In this document: one piece after another, positions 15,548 to 26,600 of the stretch
Position numbering within the stretch: position 1 is the stretch's first letter
How the letters are laid out: each line of letters starts with the position of its first letter
Program-made: the position numbers and the translations under genes
Assembly: GCA_031401815.1 (NCBI GenBank)
Contig: JANNRW010000446.1
Coordinates: forward strand, 1-51,595
Direction: 5' to 3'
Source of the DNA: JANNRW01 sp031401815
GTDB lineage: Bacteria > Desulfobacterota > Desulfuromonadia > Geobacterales > DSM-12255
Length of the DNA stretch: 51,595 nt
Notes under the pieces: generated by a model
Databases searched by the model: none
The model's input: the letters and a program-made list of their open reading frames with translations, nothing else
Told to the model about the DNA's origin: nothing

Positions 15548-17794
15548 ATGAAAAAGCCTGTAGGAATTAGGACGGCGCTACTGACAACTGTTTCATTCCT
15601 GACTCTGGTTCCACTGCTGATAGCCATGCTGGCATCCATGGTCATATTTCATTTTGATCTGTCAGAGCGAATCCATCAGGATAATCAGAGAGTTGCCCAG
15701 ACTGTCGGCTCTGCTGTCGAGCAGTTTCTTGCCCGCCCGGTTGTCATGCTCAAGCATATTCGCGAAGATATTGCGAGAATAGAGGGGTCAATTGCCGAAA
15801 GAAAAGCTCATGTGGAAGATGAGCTTCAAGATGATCCGCTTTTTGAGTCGGTGCAGTTGGTCGATGCTTCCGGGCGACTTGTTCTTATGGCAGGCCCTGA
15901 GGCCATGAAAATATTGCCGACATCGCTCAAGCATGATTTCTCAGGTTCAGAGCTATACAGGCAGCTCAAGAAAACCGGGAAGGTTGTCTGGTCAGAGCCT
16001 TTTGTTTCGCTCAGAACGGGTGAATCAGTGATTTCTGTCGCTTTGCCGTGGCAGGGGGGGATGATTGCAGGAACCCTCAATCTCTCTTACCTCTGCAAGC
16101 TTGTAGAGCCGACAAGGACAGCATCAAATGCCTATGCCTTCATAGTCAGCCCGTCGGGTCGTTTGATCGCCCATCCGGACAGGGCTCTTCTTGGTGAAAA
16201 AGAGGCATTTGTTTCTCTTCCGCAGATAATGGCCGGCTTTGAAGGGACCAGTGGCACCTACTCTTTCATCCTTGAAGGGAGAAAAGTAATCGGAACAGTC
16301 CTCCCTTTTTCGCAAAATGACTGGGTTATAGTATCAATTCAGGACAAGGGACAGTCATTTGCCCCGGTTTACAAGATGGAGGCTATTATCGGGTTCTGGG
16401 CGCTGCTGGTTTTAGGCGCAGCACTTTTCATGGCATATAAAAAGATAGGGAGGATTACGGCCCCCTTGCTGATGCTTACAGAGTCCAGCAGACAGCTTGC
16501 TGTTGGCAAGCCGCTCATTGAACCTCAAGAGTTGAATGTTTACCGTGAAGTACATGACCTCTACGATAATTTTCAGTTGATGGTTTCAGCTGTTCAGCTT
16601 CGTGAAATAGATCTACAGAAGAAAAATGAAGAGTTGGCAATAATTGAGAAACAGCTCAGAAATCAGGTCGATGAATATTATCGTACCCATGAGGCTCTTC
16701 TCTCCGAGAAAAACAAACTTGAATCGATACTCTCCTGCATGGGAGAAGGCCTCAGCATCCAGGATCTGGATCTTAAAGTCATGCGGCAAAATGATGCGCA
16801 TATTGCCATGTTCGGCAGGACTCTCGATAAATACTGCTATCAACTTCACGACGACAGCTCCACCCCCTGCTTTGACTGCCCGGTCAGAGCCTCGATAAGT
16901 GATGGCAGGAATCATGTCGCACTGAAAGAGTTCAAACGTGACAATGAGCTTCATTATCTTGAAATAACCGCGTCACCCCTTCGTAATGCAGCTGGAGAGA
17001 TAGTTGGAGGTATCGAAATAGTGCGGGATGTTACCGGACGAATAAGAGCCGAGAACGAGATAAGACATCTTAATCAGGCTCTGGAAAACCGGGTTATAGA
17101 GCGGACTGCCGAACTTGAGATAGCCAACAAGGAGCTTGAATCTTTCAGCTACTCTGTTTCTCATGATCTTCGGGCACCGCTCAGGCATATCAGCAGTTTC
17201 AGCACAATATTGATGGATGAACATGCCGGGCAGCTAAATGGAGACGGCAAGGCGTATCTCTCCAGAATAGTTGCCGGTTGCGAGAAGATGGGTCTTCTTA
17301 TTGATGATCTGTTGCAGCTCTCTCATGTTTCCAGGCGCGAACTGCATGAGATCAGGATCAACCTCAGCCATATTGCAGGTCGAATTGCCGCTGAATTTCA
17401 AGAGAGTGCCCCTCAAAGGCATGTCCGGTTCGAAATTGCAGATGGACTGGAAGCATTCGGGGATGAGCGTCTGATGGAGGTGATGCTGAGGAATCTTCTT
17501 GAGAACGCCTGGAAATACACATCACAAAAGGAAGATATCCTGATTGAGTTTGGTTCCCGGAGCGAGTCGGGCCATCCGGTATACTTTGTAAGGGATAATG
17601 GTGCCGGTTTTGACAATAACTATGCAGACAAGCTCTTTGCGCCATTTCACAGGCTTCATGGTGCAGAGTTTGAAGGAACCGGAATAGGTCTGGCGATAGT
17701 TCAGAGGATTATCCACAGACATGGTGGCATAATCTGGGCTGATGCCATTGAAGGAGAAGGGGCCACCTTTTTCTTTACGCTGCGGAGCGAGTAA
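15548..17794 (+). CDS. Membrane sensor histidine kinase (Cache-PAS-HisKA-HATPase)
   Basis: 748 residues from ATG at 15548. Two hydrophobic helices (about 10-35 and 278-298) bound a periplasmic Cache-like sensor. A HAMP-like stretch and a coiled coil (about 330-400) follow, then a PAS domain containing CFDCP, the HisKA helix with phospho-acceptor His539 (SVSHDLRAPLRH), and an ATPase domain with NLLENAWKYT, DNGAGFD and GTGIGLAIV. It should autophosphorylate in response to an extracytoplasmic signal and pass phosphate to a response regulator. No regulator gene is adjacent, so it is an orphan here. Pairing with the regulator at 3246 is possible but unsupported. Confidence 0.92.
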   Translation: MKKPVGIRTALLTTVSFLTLVPLLIAMLASMVIFHFDLSERIHQDNQRVAQTVGSAVEQFLARPVVMLKHIREDIARIEGSIAERKAHVEDELQDDPLFESVQLVDASGRLVLMAGPEAMKILPTSLKHDFSGSELYRQLKKTGKVVWSEPFVSLRTGESVISVALPWQGGMIAGTLNLSYLCKLVEPTRTASNAYAFIVSPSGRLIAHPDRALLGEKEAFVSLPQIMAGFEGTSGTYSFILEGRKVIGTVLPFSQNDWVIVSIQDKGQSFAPVYKMEAIIGFWALLVLGAALFMAYKKIGRITAPLLMLTESSRQLAVGKPLIEPQELNVYREVHDLYDNFQLMVSAVQLREIDLQKKNEELAIIEKQLRNQVDEYYRTHEALLSEKNKLESILSCMGEGLSIQDLDLKVMRQNDAHIAMFGRTLDKYCYQLHDDSSTPCFDCPVRASISDGRNHVALKEFKRDNELHYLEITASPLRNAAGEIVGGIEIVRDVTGRIRAENEIRHLNQALENRVIERTAELEIANKELESFSYSVSHDLRAPLRHISSFSTILMDEHAGQLNGDGKAYLSRIVAGCEKMGLLIDDLLQLSHVSRRELHEIRINLSHIAGRIAAEFQESAPQRHVRFEIADGLEAFGDERLMEVMLRNLLENAWKYTSQKEDILIEFGSRSESGHPVYFVRDNGAGFDNNYADKLFAPFHRLHGAEFEGTGIGLAIVQRIIHRHGGIIWADAIEGEGATFFFTLRSE

Positions 17795-17870
17795 AATTGA
17801 TTCAATGAAATATTGAAAGCAGTTCCTCCTTTGTGCTACTTTCGCTTAATTCCCCTGTACTGGAGCAGTA

Positions 17871-19349
17871 ATGTATTTCCCTGACAAAGAATCTTTTGCC
17901 GGTCTGGCGGCCAAAGGAAACCTGATTCCGGTCTACCGCGAGATCATGGCTGACATGGATACCCCTGTCAGCGCCTTCAGAAAGATTGATGACGGGCGCT
18001 ACTCATTTCTTTTGGAAAGTATAGAAGGGGGAGAGAAGTGGGCCAGGTACAGTTTCCTGGGAGCTGCTCCCTCGGTCGTAATACGCTCAAGCGCTGCGTC
18101 TGTCGAAATCCTTAAAGATGGTGAGCTGCTCGAAACTATCAGTTCTGACGATCCGCTCGAAACAGTCAGGAACTATCTTGCCCGTTTCACGCCGGTTGAA
18201 ATAGATGGGCTGCCTCGTTTTTTTGGTGGGGCAGTCGGTTATCTTGGCTACGACATGGTTCGTTTCTTTGAAGATCTGCCGTCAAGCAAGCCGACTCTCA
18301 TAGACGCCCATGATTGCTGCTTCCTGATTACGGACACCCTGCTCATCTTTGATAATGTCCGCCAGAAAATCAAGGTAGTTGCAAATGCTCTTCTTGAAGG
18401 ATCTTTGCCGGAAGATGCCTATGATGATGCCATTGCCAGGATTGATGCACTTATCGCCCGGCTGAAGAGCCCCCTTCCTCCTGCACTCTCTACTGCAACT
18501 CCCGCGAAGCCTGTATCTTTTGTCTCCAATCTGACCAGAGAAGAGTTCGAGAACGCAGTAGGCAAGGCAAAGGAGTATATCCGGGCCGGAGATATAATCC
18601 AGGTGGTGCTTTCCCAGCGATTATCCGGAGATCTTACTGTAGATCCTCTTGATATCTACCGTGTTCTCAGGACGCTTAACCCTTCCCCATACATGTTTTT
18701 CCTCCGGATGGACGATACGGTTGTTCTCGGAGCTTCCCCCGAAGTAATGGTTCGGAAAGAGGGGGATAAGGTAGAGCTGCGTCCCATTGCCGGAACCCGC
18801 CCCCGTGGGGAGACAGCGGAAGAGGATCGGCAGCAGGAAGAGGATCTGCTGGCAGACCCTAAAGAGCGGGCTGAACATGTAATGCTGGTTGATCTGGGGA
18901 GAAATGATCTTGGCCGGGTCTGCAAAACAGGGACGGTAACTGTTTCCGAACTTATGGTGGTGGAGCGTTACTCACATGTCATGCATATTGTTTCCAATGT
19001 CCAGGGGGAGCTGCTGCCAGACAATGATGCTTTTGACCTTGTCCGGGCAACGTTTCCTGCAGGCACTCTCTCCGGCGCTCCGAAGGTGAGAGCTATGGAG
19101 ATCATTGATGAACTGGAGCCTTGTCGCAGGGAGATTTATGGTGGCGCTGTCGGCTACTTCTCCTTTTCAGGCAACATGGATCTGGCGATAGCGATAAGGA
19201 CTCTGGTTGTAAAGGATGGCAAAATTCATCTTCAGGCTGGTGCCGGACTGGTTGCAGATTCTGATCCGGCTGCCGAGTATCAGGAGACTCTGAACAAGGC
19301 CATGGCCGTGGTGAAGGCCATAGAGACCGTTGAGCGAGGACTTGACTGA
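17871..19349 (+). CDS. trpE: Anthranilate synthase component I
   Basis: 492 residues from ATG at 17871, with CTGGAG upstream. The feedback-inhibition motif LLES (YSFLLESIEGG) is near the N-terminus, indicating inhibition by tryptophan. The chorismate-binding half has ELRPIAGTRPRG, DLGRNDLGRV and TFPAGTLSGAPKVRAMEI. It forms anthranilate from chorismate using ammonia from TrpG. In this window trpG lies 10.4 kb downstream, beyond a block of accessory genes, whereas the two are commonly adjacent. No leader peptide or attenuator is visible in the short 76-nt upstream gap. Confidence 0.97.
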   Translation: MYFPDKESFAGLAAKGNLIPVYREIMADMDTPVSAFRKIDDGRYSFLLESIEGGEKWARYSFLGAAPSVVIRSSAASVEILKDGELLETISSDDPLETVRNYLARFTPVEIDGLPRFFGGAVGYLGYDMVRFFEDLPSSKPTLIDAHDCCFLITDTLLIFDNVRQKIKVVANALLEGSLPEDAYDDAIARIDALIARLKSPLPPALSTATPAKPVSFVSNLTREEFENAVGKAKEYIRAGDIIQVVLSQRLSGDLTVDPLDIYRVLRTLNPSPYMFFLRMDDTVVLGASPEVMVRKEGDKVELRPIAGTRPRGETAEEDRQQEEDLLADPKERAEHVMLVDLGRNDLGRVCKTGTVTVSELMVVERYSHVMHIVSNVQGELLPDNDAFDLVRATFPAGTLSGAPKVRAMEIIDELEPCRREIYGGAVGYFSFSGNMDLAIAIRTLVVKDGKIHLQAGAGLVADSDPAAEYQETLNKAMAVVKAIETVERGLD

Positions 19350-19398
19350 TGCTTTTGATGATCGGGGCGAACGTGCTATTACTGACGAGGCTTAAAGG

Positions 19399-19941
19399 AT
19401 GAAAGACAAGTCAATCATTATGGTAGCGGAGCAGATAGGGACTCGAATCCTGAACATCAGAGGGCAACGGGTCATGCTGGACAGTGATCTAGCGGCGCTC
19501 TATGGCGTGGAGACAAAGAGATTTAATGAACAGGTGCGGCGTAATTCAGAACGTTTCCCACTTGATTTTATGTTTCAGCTGACAAATCAGGAGGTTGCAC
19601 TCTTGAGGTCGCAAAATGCGACTTCAAGTTTTGAAGGTGGGCACGGTGGAAGGCGAACTCCACTGCTGGCATTCACCGAACATGGTGCAATCATGGCGGC
19701 GACTGTTCTGAATTCGAAACAGGCGGTTGATGCCAGTATTTACGTTGTCAGGGCTTTCGTGAAACTCCGCGAACTGCTGGCAGGCAGCAAGGAGCTGGCA
19801 GCAAAGTTTGCCGAACTGGAACAGAAGGTGGAAAAGCACGATACAGCTATCCGCTCCATTGTGGAGGCGCTCAAGCAGTTGATGCAACCACCGGATCTGC
19901 CTGTCAAAAGTAAGATAGGCTTCAGGAAGGATGAAGGGTAG
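19399..19941 (+). CDS. ORF6N-domain protein
   Basis: 180 residues from ATG at 19399 with GAGG 8 nt upstream. The N-terminal 110 residues form an ORF6N domain (GQRVMLDSDLAALYGVETKR, FPLDFMFQLT, LLAFTEHGAIMAATVL), a DNA-binding module found in phage antirepressors and many chromosomal relatives. The C-terminal part is a coiled coil (LAAKFAELEQKVEKHDTAI) that could mediate multimerisation. It opens the accessory block after trpE and may be mobile-element cargo or a regulator. No cognate operator is visible. Confidence 0.85.
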   Translation: MKDKSIIMVAEQIGTRILNIRGQRVMLDSDLAALYGVETKRFNEQVRRNSERFPLDFMFQLTNQEVALLRSQNATSSFEGGHGGRRTPLLAFTEHGAIMAATVLNSKQAVDASIYVVRAFVKLRELLAGSKELAAKFAELEQKVEKHDTAIRSIVEALKQLMQPPDLPVKSKIGFRKDEG

Positions 19942-20118
19942 GGTGTGATGATGAATGTTGGTGCAAGTGCAAGTAGAATTAAGAGGGGTGACTAACTGCT
20001 TCTCTCGTGATGTAAGGCAGTGTATTACGACCAGGTCGCTCCACTATTTCCTCCAATTTCTGTTATGATTTTGAATTTTATACCCTTAACATACTGACGG
20101 TTCAACTTGGATTTATCC

Positions 20119-23100
20119 ATGCCGATTCCTTCCATTCTCGATAACTCTACTGACCGCGTCCAGCTTAGAACAGTTCTGTCTGATCTGCTGGAATCAGGTA
20201 ACTACACCCGGTTTTCGGTGGCGACAGGTTACTGGGATCTTCCCGCAATGCGGGAAATGCTCCCGGCTCTCAAGGATTTTCTTTCACAACAGATGTTCAA
20301 TGAAATACGACTTTTGATCGGTGAAGAGCCAAAGATTCGCGTCAATCAGCTTGATACCGCCTTTCCTGAAAAATACCTCAATGCCGATCTTTCCGATCTT
20401 CCATTTACGACTGAATACCGAGAGGTTGCCAGCTTCATGATTGAAGCCATTCAGAAAGGCACCCTCAAGGTCAAACTTTACAAAGGCGATTTCCTCCATG
20501 CCAAGTGTTACATCATTGGCGCTGAAAGCGAGAACGCCGTTGGCATCATCGGCAGTTCCAATTTTACCCGCGCCGGTCTTATGGGAAACACCGAACTGAA
20601 CGCAGTAGAGGATGACCACCGCATTGTCAACTTTCGCCCCACGTCACAATGTCAAGACCCAAGCCACCTGAGCTGGTTTGAAAAAATGTGGAGTGACCCG
20701 GCCAGCGTTGACTGGAACGAGCGTTTTACCCTGGAAGTGCTGGGATTGAGTAAGTTCGGTGACAAAAGCTATTCACCCTATGAAATCTATATCCGTATCC
20801 TGTATGAGATTTACGGCGATGACATCGAAATTGAAGAATCCCTGAAAAATGAGGAACGCTTTGAAAGCCGCACCGACCTGACACTTTTTCAGGAAGAGAG
20901 TTACCGCAAGGTTAAAGCCCGACTGGATAATCCGAAAATTGGTATGTGCCTTGTGGGTGACAGTGTCGGTCTGGGCAAGTCATACATTGCACGGCGGGTG
21001 ATTGAAGAGTACGGCTATTTCCAGCGCAAGAATGTTGTCGTAGTCTGTCCCGCCTCCTTGCGGGATGACTGGAGACGGCATCTGGAAGAGATCACCGTCA
21101 ATGCTCCGGTTTTCTCCATTACCGAATTTGGCAATGAGCAAAGCCTGGTTGGTGTACGGGAAGAACTCAAACGCCGCAAGGAAGCATCCAAAGCATCTAA
21201 TGCCATTGATCTGCTGGTGATTGACGAAAGTCACAACCTGAAAACACAAGGAAGCCAGTCGTTCCAGAACCTCCAGGAGATTCTTACCAGCCGTGATTTC
21301 TGCTCCACTGTCCCCCGTGTTCTGCTGCTTACGGCAACCCCGGTCAATAATGGCATTAAAGATTTGGCTAACCAGATAATTCTCTCAAAAGGGGGGGATG
21401 GTCAGTTTTTCACCCATTTTGGTATTCAGGACATGGAATCATTTTTCGGCAACATACAGCGCCAGTTCAGCGCCAACGGCAGGGATGATGCCTTTGTCGA
21501 CCTGTACCCCATTCTGCATAAAATAATGGTCAAGCGCACCAAGCATCAAGTCAAGAAGGACTTCCCTGACGCGACCATAAACGACGGCCAGCCGATCAAA
21601 TTTCCAGATGAACGTCTGGAAAGCATTCTGTACGAATTGGACAGCAAAGAGATACGAAAGGCAATTCATAAACGGCTTTCCGCCCTTGAGACAGACAATC
21701 CGCCGCTATACGCTGCCTTCACCGAAGAGCGCGACCAGACTGATGAGGAGCGGGAAAGCCAGCAGGGGATACTGGACTTCTTCAACTTTACCAAGTCTGA
21801 CGCCCGGCAACGAAAGAAGGCTGTTGAGTTTGAATCCATATTTCACTTCATTGATAGGGCTATCAACAACCTCAAACTGATTCCCTATAGCTACCTTTCG
21901 GAGAAAAAGCAGCGCACCGCCGACGAAGAGTTGCAGGCTCGCGCCCGTGGCAGTCTGACCGGGATCATGAGAATTACGCTCTTCAAATCGTTTGATTCTT
22001 CCATTCACACCTTCAAACAGCGGATTGACCGGTACTCCAACTATCTTGAAACCTTTGAATCGGTCTTCTTCAAACAATCGCGTATTGTTCGACCGGAAAT
22101 CATCCAGAAGGCGCTGACCCGCCTTGACGAGAAGCCCGATGTTGACATTATGAAGCTGATTGATGAAGAGATTGTGGGTTTTACCGAGAGGGAGCAGCAG
22201 CGGCAAGCACGAGACACCTCATATTCCGTAAAAACGTCCTACGCCTCAATTCGTCATGATGATTACCGGATAGAACGGATTCGGGCTTTCATTCAGCAGG
22301 ACAAAGATATTATTGGTCTGATTCGTGAGATCCTTGCAGAGGTTAAACGTGACAGCAAGCTGGAGACCCTGAAGGAAGAGCTGGTACGCTGCGGACTTAC
22401 GGGAAGCAAGGTTCTTGTTTTTTCGTACTTTGCTACAACCATTGATTATCTTAAACAACAGCTTGATGATACATTCCTGGCTGAGCTTGGGGTAGACCGG
22501 GATCAGGTTGCTTTTTTGAAAAGCAAGAACGGCGAATACAAGCAGGAATACGTCCGCCGGTTTTCTCCGGTGGCTCAAAAGCAGGCGGTTGTTGACGGCA
22601 AAGTAAATGGCAAGCCGGAACTGCAGTTACTGTTTTCCACCGATGTATTGAGCGAAGGTCAGAACCTTCAGGATTGCGGTGTTATCATCAACTATGACCT
22701 GCATTGGAATCCGGTCAAGATGATCCAGCGTAACGGCAGGATCAACCGCCTCGGCTCCACCTTTGACGAGGTTCTCATCTATAATTTTCGTCCTGATGCC
22801 CAGCTTGACAAGTTTCTGAAGTTGATGAAGAAGCTTCAGGAGAAAATCAGGATTATAGGCGGCAGCGTGGGGATAGACAGCAGCGTGCTTGGTGAACAGA
22901 TTAGCGACCGTCAGTTTGGACTGATGGAAGATATTTATTCCACTGATACCAGCAGGCAGCGAAACGCAACTGAAGAGCTGGAACGGCAGAACGACCTTGC
23001 TTTTGATGAAGTGTTCGAGAATGACTTGCGTGAGTTCATGCGGGGTGCTTCCGACGAAGAGCGGGAGCGCCTGCTTGCCATGAACTTTAATAAATGGTGT

Positions 23101-23676
23101 GGCATTCCGACGGTTGCTGCGAAAGACAAGCTGCTGGTGTTCAATATTGGTGAGGGAGAGTTTGATTACCTTACGCACGATGGCGCAAAGATTGGCCGCA
23201 TGGACAACCAGCTTGCTGCCTTGCGTCGTCTTCGTTCTTTCGACAGGGAGCGTCAGACGGAACGTATAGGATTTGACGAAAAGCAGGCATTGATCCGGCA
23301 GGCAGAGGAGCTTTTCACGTCCGAAAGAGCAGTTCAGGAAACCATGGACGGCGGCGATTTCGGGGAGTTTCTTGGAGTGAAAAAAGGTGGTGGCTCAAAC
23401 CCAATCGTACAGGCAAAGACCGACCTGCTGCGCCTTTTGTCAGAGAATGCCGAGCGCTATTCACAGGACAACATCCGCCGAATGCAAAGCCTGCTCACCG
23501 GTCGTAACCTGGCAGTAGACAACCGTCTGCGAGCCTATCTGCGACGCAACGACAATCGCGTTTCGCTTGATTTTCTGGACTCGCTGGCAATCCAGTCAGT
23601 TCATCTTGTCAAGCAGCTTGAACCGCACACTGCACCTGATCCGGTTATCTGGTTCGGGTATTATGGCGCTGAATAG
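20119..23676 (+). CDS. PLD-like domain fused to SNF2-type helicase (defence-associated)
   Basis: 1185 residues from ATG at 20119; a TTG at 20107 is an alternative start. Residues about 20-165 form a phospholipase-D-like domain with HAK at 127-129 and GSSNFT near 145-150. The Asp of a full HKD motif is replaced by Gly, so nuclease activity is uncertain. A superfamily 2 helicase follows with Walker A GDSVGLGKS (280-288), DESH (369-372), LLLTATPVNN, and a C-terminal domain with STDVLSEGQNLQ and QRNGRINRLGS. This RapA/SNF2-like architecture is common in restriction and phage-defence loci. It ends 14 nt before the methyltransferase gene, so the two are probably co-translated. Confidence 0.9.
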   Translation: MPIPSILDNSTDRVQLRTVLSDLLESGNYTRFSVATGYWDLPAMREMLPALKDFLSQQMFNEIRLLIGEEPKIRVNQLDTAFPEKYLNADLSDLPFTTEYREVASFMIEAIQKGTLKVKLYKGDFLHAKCYIIGAESENAVGIIGSSNFTRAGLMGNTELNAVEDDHRIVNFRPTSQCQDPSHLSWFEKMWSDPASVDWNERFTLEVLGLSKFGDKSYSPYEIYIRILYEIYGDDIEIEESLKNEERFESRTDLTLFQEESYRKVKARLDNPKIGMCLVGDSVGLGKSYIARRVIEEYGYFQRKNVVVVCPASLRDDWRRHLEEITVNAPVFSITEFGNEQSLVGVREELKRRKEASKASNAIDLLVIDESHNLKTQGSQSFQNLQEILTSRDFCSTVPRVLLLTATPVNNGIKDLANQIILSKGGDGQFFTHFGIQDMESFFGNIQRQFSANGRDDAFVDLYPILHKIMVKRTKHQVKKDFPDATINDGQPIKFPDERLESILYELDSKEIRKAIHKRLSALETDNPPLYAAFTEERDQTDEERESQQGILDFFNFTKSDARQRKKAVEFESIFHFIDRAINNLKLIPYSYLSEKKQRTADEELQARARGSLTGIMRITLFKSFDSSIHTFKQRIDRYSNYLETFESVFFKQSRIVRPEIIQKALTRLDEKPDVDIMKLIDEEIVGFTEREQQRQARDTSYSVKTSYASIRHDDYRIERIRAFIQQDKDIIGLIREILAEVKRDSKLETLKEELVRCGLTGSKVLVFSYFATTIDYLKQQLDDTFLAELGVDRDQVAFLKSKNGEYKQEYVRRFSPVAQKQAVVDGKVNGKPELQLLFSTDVLSEGQNLQDCGVIINYDLHWNPVKMIQRNGRINRLGSTFDEVLIYNFRPDAQLDKFLKLMKKLQEKIRIIGGSVGIDSSVLGEQISDRQFGLMEDIYSTDTSRQRNATEELERQNDLAFDEVFENDLREFMRGASDEERERLLAMNFNKWCGIPTVAAKDKLLVFNIGEGEFDYLTHDGAKIGRMDNQLAALRRLRSFDRERQTERIGFDEKQALIRQAEELFTSERAVQETMDGGDFGEFLGVKKGGGSNPIVQAKTDLLRLLSENAERYSQDNIRRMQSLLTGRNLAVDNRLRAYLRRNDNRVSLDFLDSLAIQSVHLVKQLEPHTAPDPVIWFGYYGAE

Positions 23677-23690
23677 CAAGAGGTAATTTG

Positions 23691-26600
23691 ATGATACAGC
23701 AGTTTGTCGAACCGGTTGCAAAACTTGATTACCGTATATTGTGCGAATCCCTCATCCGTACCTTTGGCATGAGTGAGCCGGTCAACTGGGAGAGCTCGCT
23801 GTCTGCCGCCCAGCAACAGCAACTCTTCGGCGGTGAGCTGCTCAGAATCATTGCCGATCATCCCACCCTGGCGCAACAGCATGACATCCGCGCCCTCTGC
23901 TGGCCCAAGGGGACTGTTTCCCAGCTGCTCTTTCTCTTTGTCCGTCTGAATGACGACCGACTCCCCAAGGCGCAGATAGAGCGAATTACCCGCCGCTTTG
24001 TCGGTGGCTTGGAGGCAGAGCGTTACACCGTCTGGTTTTTCGGTAATCCATCACAGACCATGCTCAAGGTTGTGCTGGCAGGGAGGGAAGGAAAAAAAGC
24101 GGTTTGTAAGACCCTTACTCTGGAAGCAGGACAGTGGTACAAAACTTATGACTTCATTCTGGATACTGTTGCCAAGGTAAACGCCGTACCCGCCCAGCGG
24201 GATATGTTTGCAGTCAACGAGCCTTCGCTACTATGGAAAGCAATCTGGCAAGCCTTTGACATCTCAATCGTCAACAAGAACTTCTACCGTGACATCAAGA
24301 CTGCCTTTGATTCACTGGTAACGGCGCTGTCAAACTGCAAGGGCATTCTGTCCAGGCCGGAACAACGCGCCCAGTTTGCCGTCCGCCTGCTTGGTCGGCT
24401 CATCTTCTGCTGGTTCCTGAAAAAGAAGGGGATCGTCGGGAGTAATGCCCTTTCCAGCGCCACGGTTTCTGATAGCGTAAATTATTATCGAGAGCTTTTG
24501 GAACCGCTCTTTTTCGATGTATTCAACACTCCGCAAAGTGCCAGAAAGAGCGGACTACCCGAGAGTATAGCCGGTTTACGTTTTCTGAACGGTGGTTTGT
24601 TTGAGCCACAAGCCGATGATTGCCAAGGTAACTTCCAACTACTGATCCCTAATGACTGGTTTGCTGGATTCTTCGGCGATACCATGGAGCGTTACAACTT
24701 CACAGTTGATGAAAACTCCGCTACCAATGCCGAAATAGCCATTGACCCGGAAATGCTCGGGCGGATATTTGAAAACCTGCTGGCCGAGCAGAACCCGGAA
24801 ACAGGCGCATCGGCCCGTAAGCAGACCGGATCGTTTTATACTCCCCGAGAAATTGTTGATTACATGGTTGAAGAAAGCCTGATTGCCTATCTGTCTTCTG
24901 TAGGGGCGGATTGCATCCGCCCGCCTTTGGTTGGCAATGCAAATAACGATGCAAATGGCAAATTTGGTGGTAATGCCGACAAGGGCGCATGCCATGCGCC
25001 CCTACAACAATCACTCATTGATTTTGTACACACAGCCGAACTCGCCGCCGACCTGAAACCGCACACTGCAAACCTGCTCGACAAACTCAACCGCTTGAAG
25101 ACTATCGACATCGCCGCTGGTTCCGGGGCTTTTCCAATCGGGATGTTGCAAAAGATTGTCATGCTCAAGCAGGCACTTAATCCGAAAGCATCACCGTATG
25201 ACTTGAAACTGGAGACTATTGAAAACAGCATCTACGGCGTGGACATTCAGCCGATGGCGATTGAGCTTTCCCGCCTGCGCTGCTGGCTGTCGCTGATAGT
25301 GGATGAAGAGCCGGACAAGGTGCAGCCGCTTCCCAATCTGGATTTCAAATTTGTCTGTGCTGATTCGCTGATAGACCTTGGTTACAAGGCCTTTCGTGAA
25401 CAATGTGAAAAGAAGCATGGGTTCCTTTTTCTTCAAGAATTTGAAGAAAAAATAAAAGAGCTAAAGCGAATAAGGCATGACTACTTTGATACAACTCACA
25501 ACCACAATCGCAAGCAACAGCTGAAACAGGAATTTCTAAAAGTTCAGGATGAGATATTTAAGATTTCACTGGATCTGGTAAAACAGAAACTGATTGGCTC
25601 GGAGTTTACCAACCGAATAACTGGATGGAACCCTTTTGATGACAGCAAAGCAGCACCGTTTTTTAGCCCTGCGTGGATGTTTGGTATTGAGGATGGGTTT
25701 GATATATCTATCGGCAATCCTCCGTACTTTAATATCAGCACAGTCAGCAAAGAAACTTATGATTATCTCGCAGCCAATTACAAAGTCATTCACACCGGAT
25801 ATAATGATATTCTTTACTATTTTATATATCGAGGGATTGAATGTCTGAACAGCAACGGTTGCTGTGCCTTAATAACTTCGAACTATTACCTCGGCAATGA
25901 ATACGCTAAAAAATTGCGAAAACACCTGAAAACCCATATTGAAAAAATCGTCAATTTCAAAGATCAAATGGTATTCGATGAAGCCAGCATTCATACCTGC
26001 ATTTCAATTTCATCCAAAGAGGCAACATCAAAGGATGTTATTTTTTTCGAGGCGGTTAATGATGATAAAATATCTTCCAGTGATATTGAGGCTAAACTTC
26101 AGTCAGTTGTAATTGAACGTACCGACTTGAATGAGGACTGGATTATTGCAAATGATTCGGCATCAAAAATTATTGCCGAGCTTAATAAGGGATCCGTGCA
26201 ATTAGGCGAGATTTCATCTATCGCAAAAGGCTCTGAGTCTGGCAAAAACGATGTATTTACACTGTCAGAGGACACTGCAAACAAATACAAAATAGAAAAA
26301 AACATTCTTAGGAAATGCATCAAAAACAGCCACATAAATAAATATTCCATAAGTTACAGAGAGCTATATCTGATTTATGTCGATAACGAGTTTGCCCCAT
26401 CGGACTATAAAAATACTTTTGATTACCTGAATAACTATAAAACTGAATTACTGAATAGAAGGGGGCCACTTCACCAGGAATATGAGTGGTTTAGGCTTCA
26501 TAGACCTTCAATAAAAGAAGTTTTTGACGCTGATGAAAAAATCGTTGTTCCTTATAGATCTGAATCAAATTGCTTTGCTTATGATAACAATCAATACTTC

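Noticed and set aside
17795..17870. Tryptophan attenuator or leader peptide before trpE
   Set aside because: The gap is only 76 nt, with no Trp-codon-rich small ORF and no paired terminator structure.
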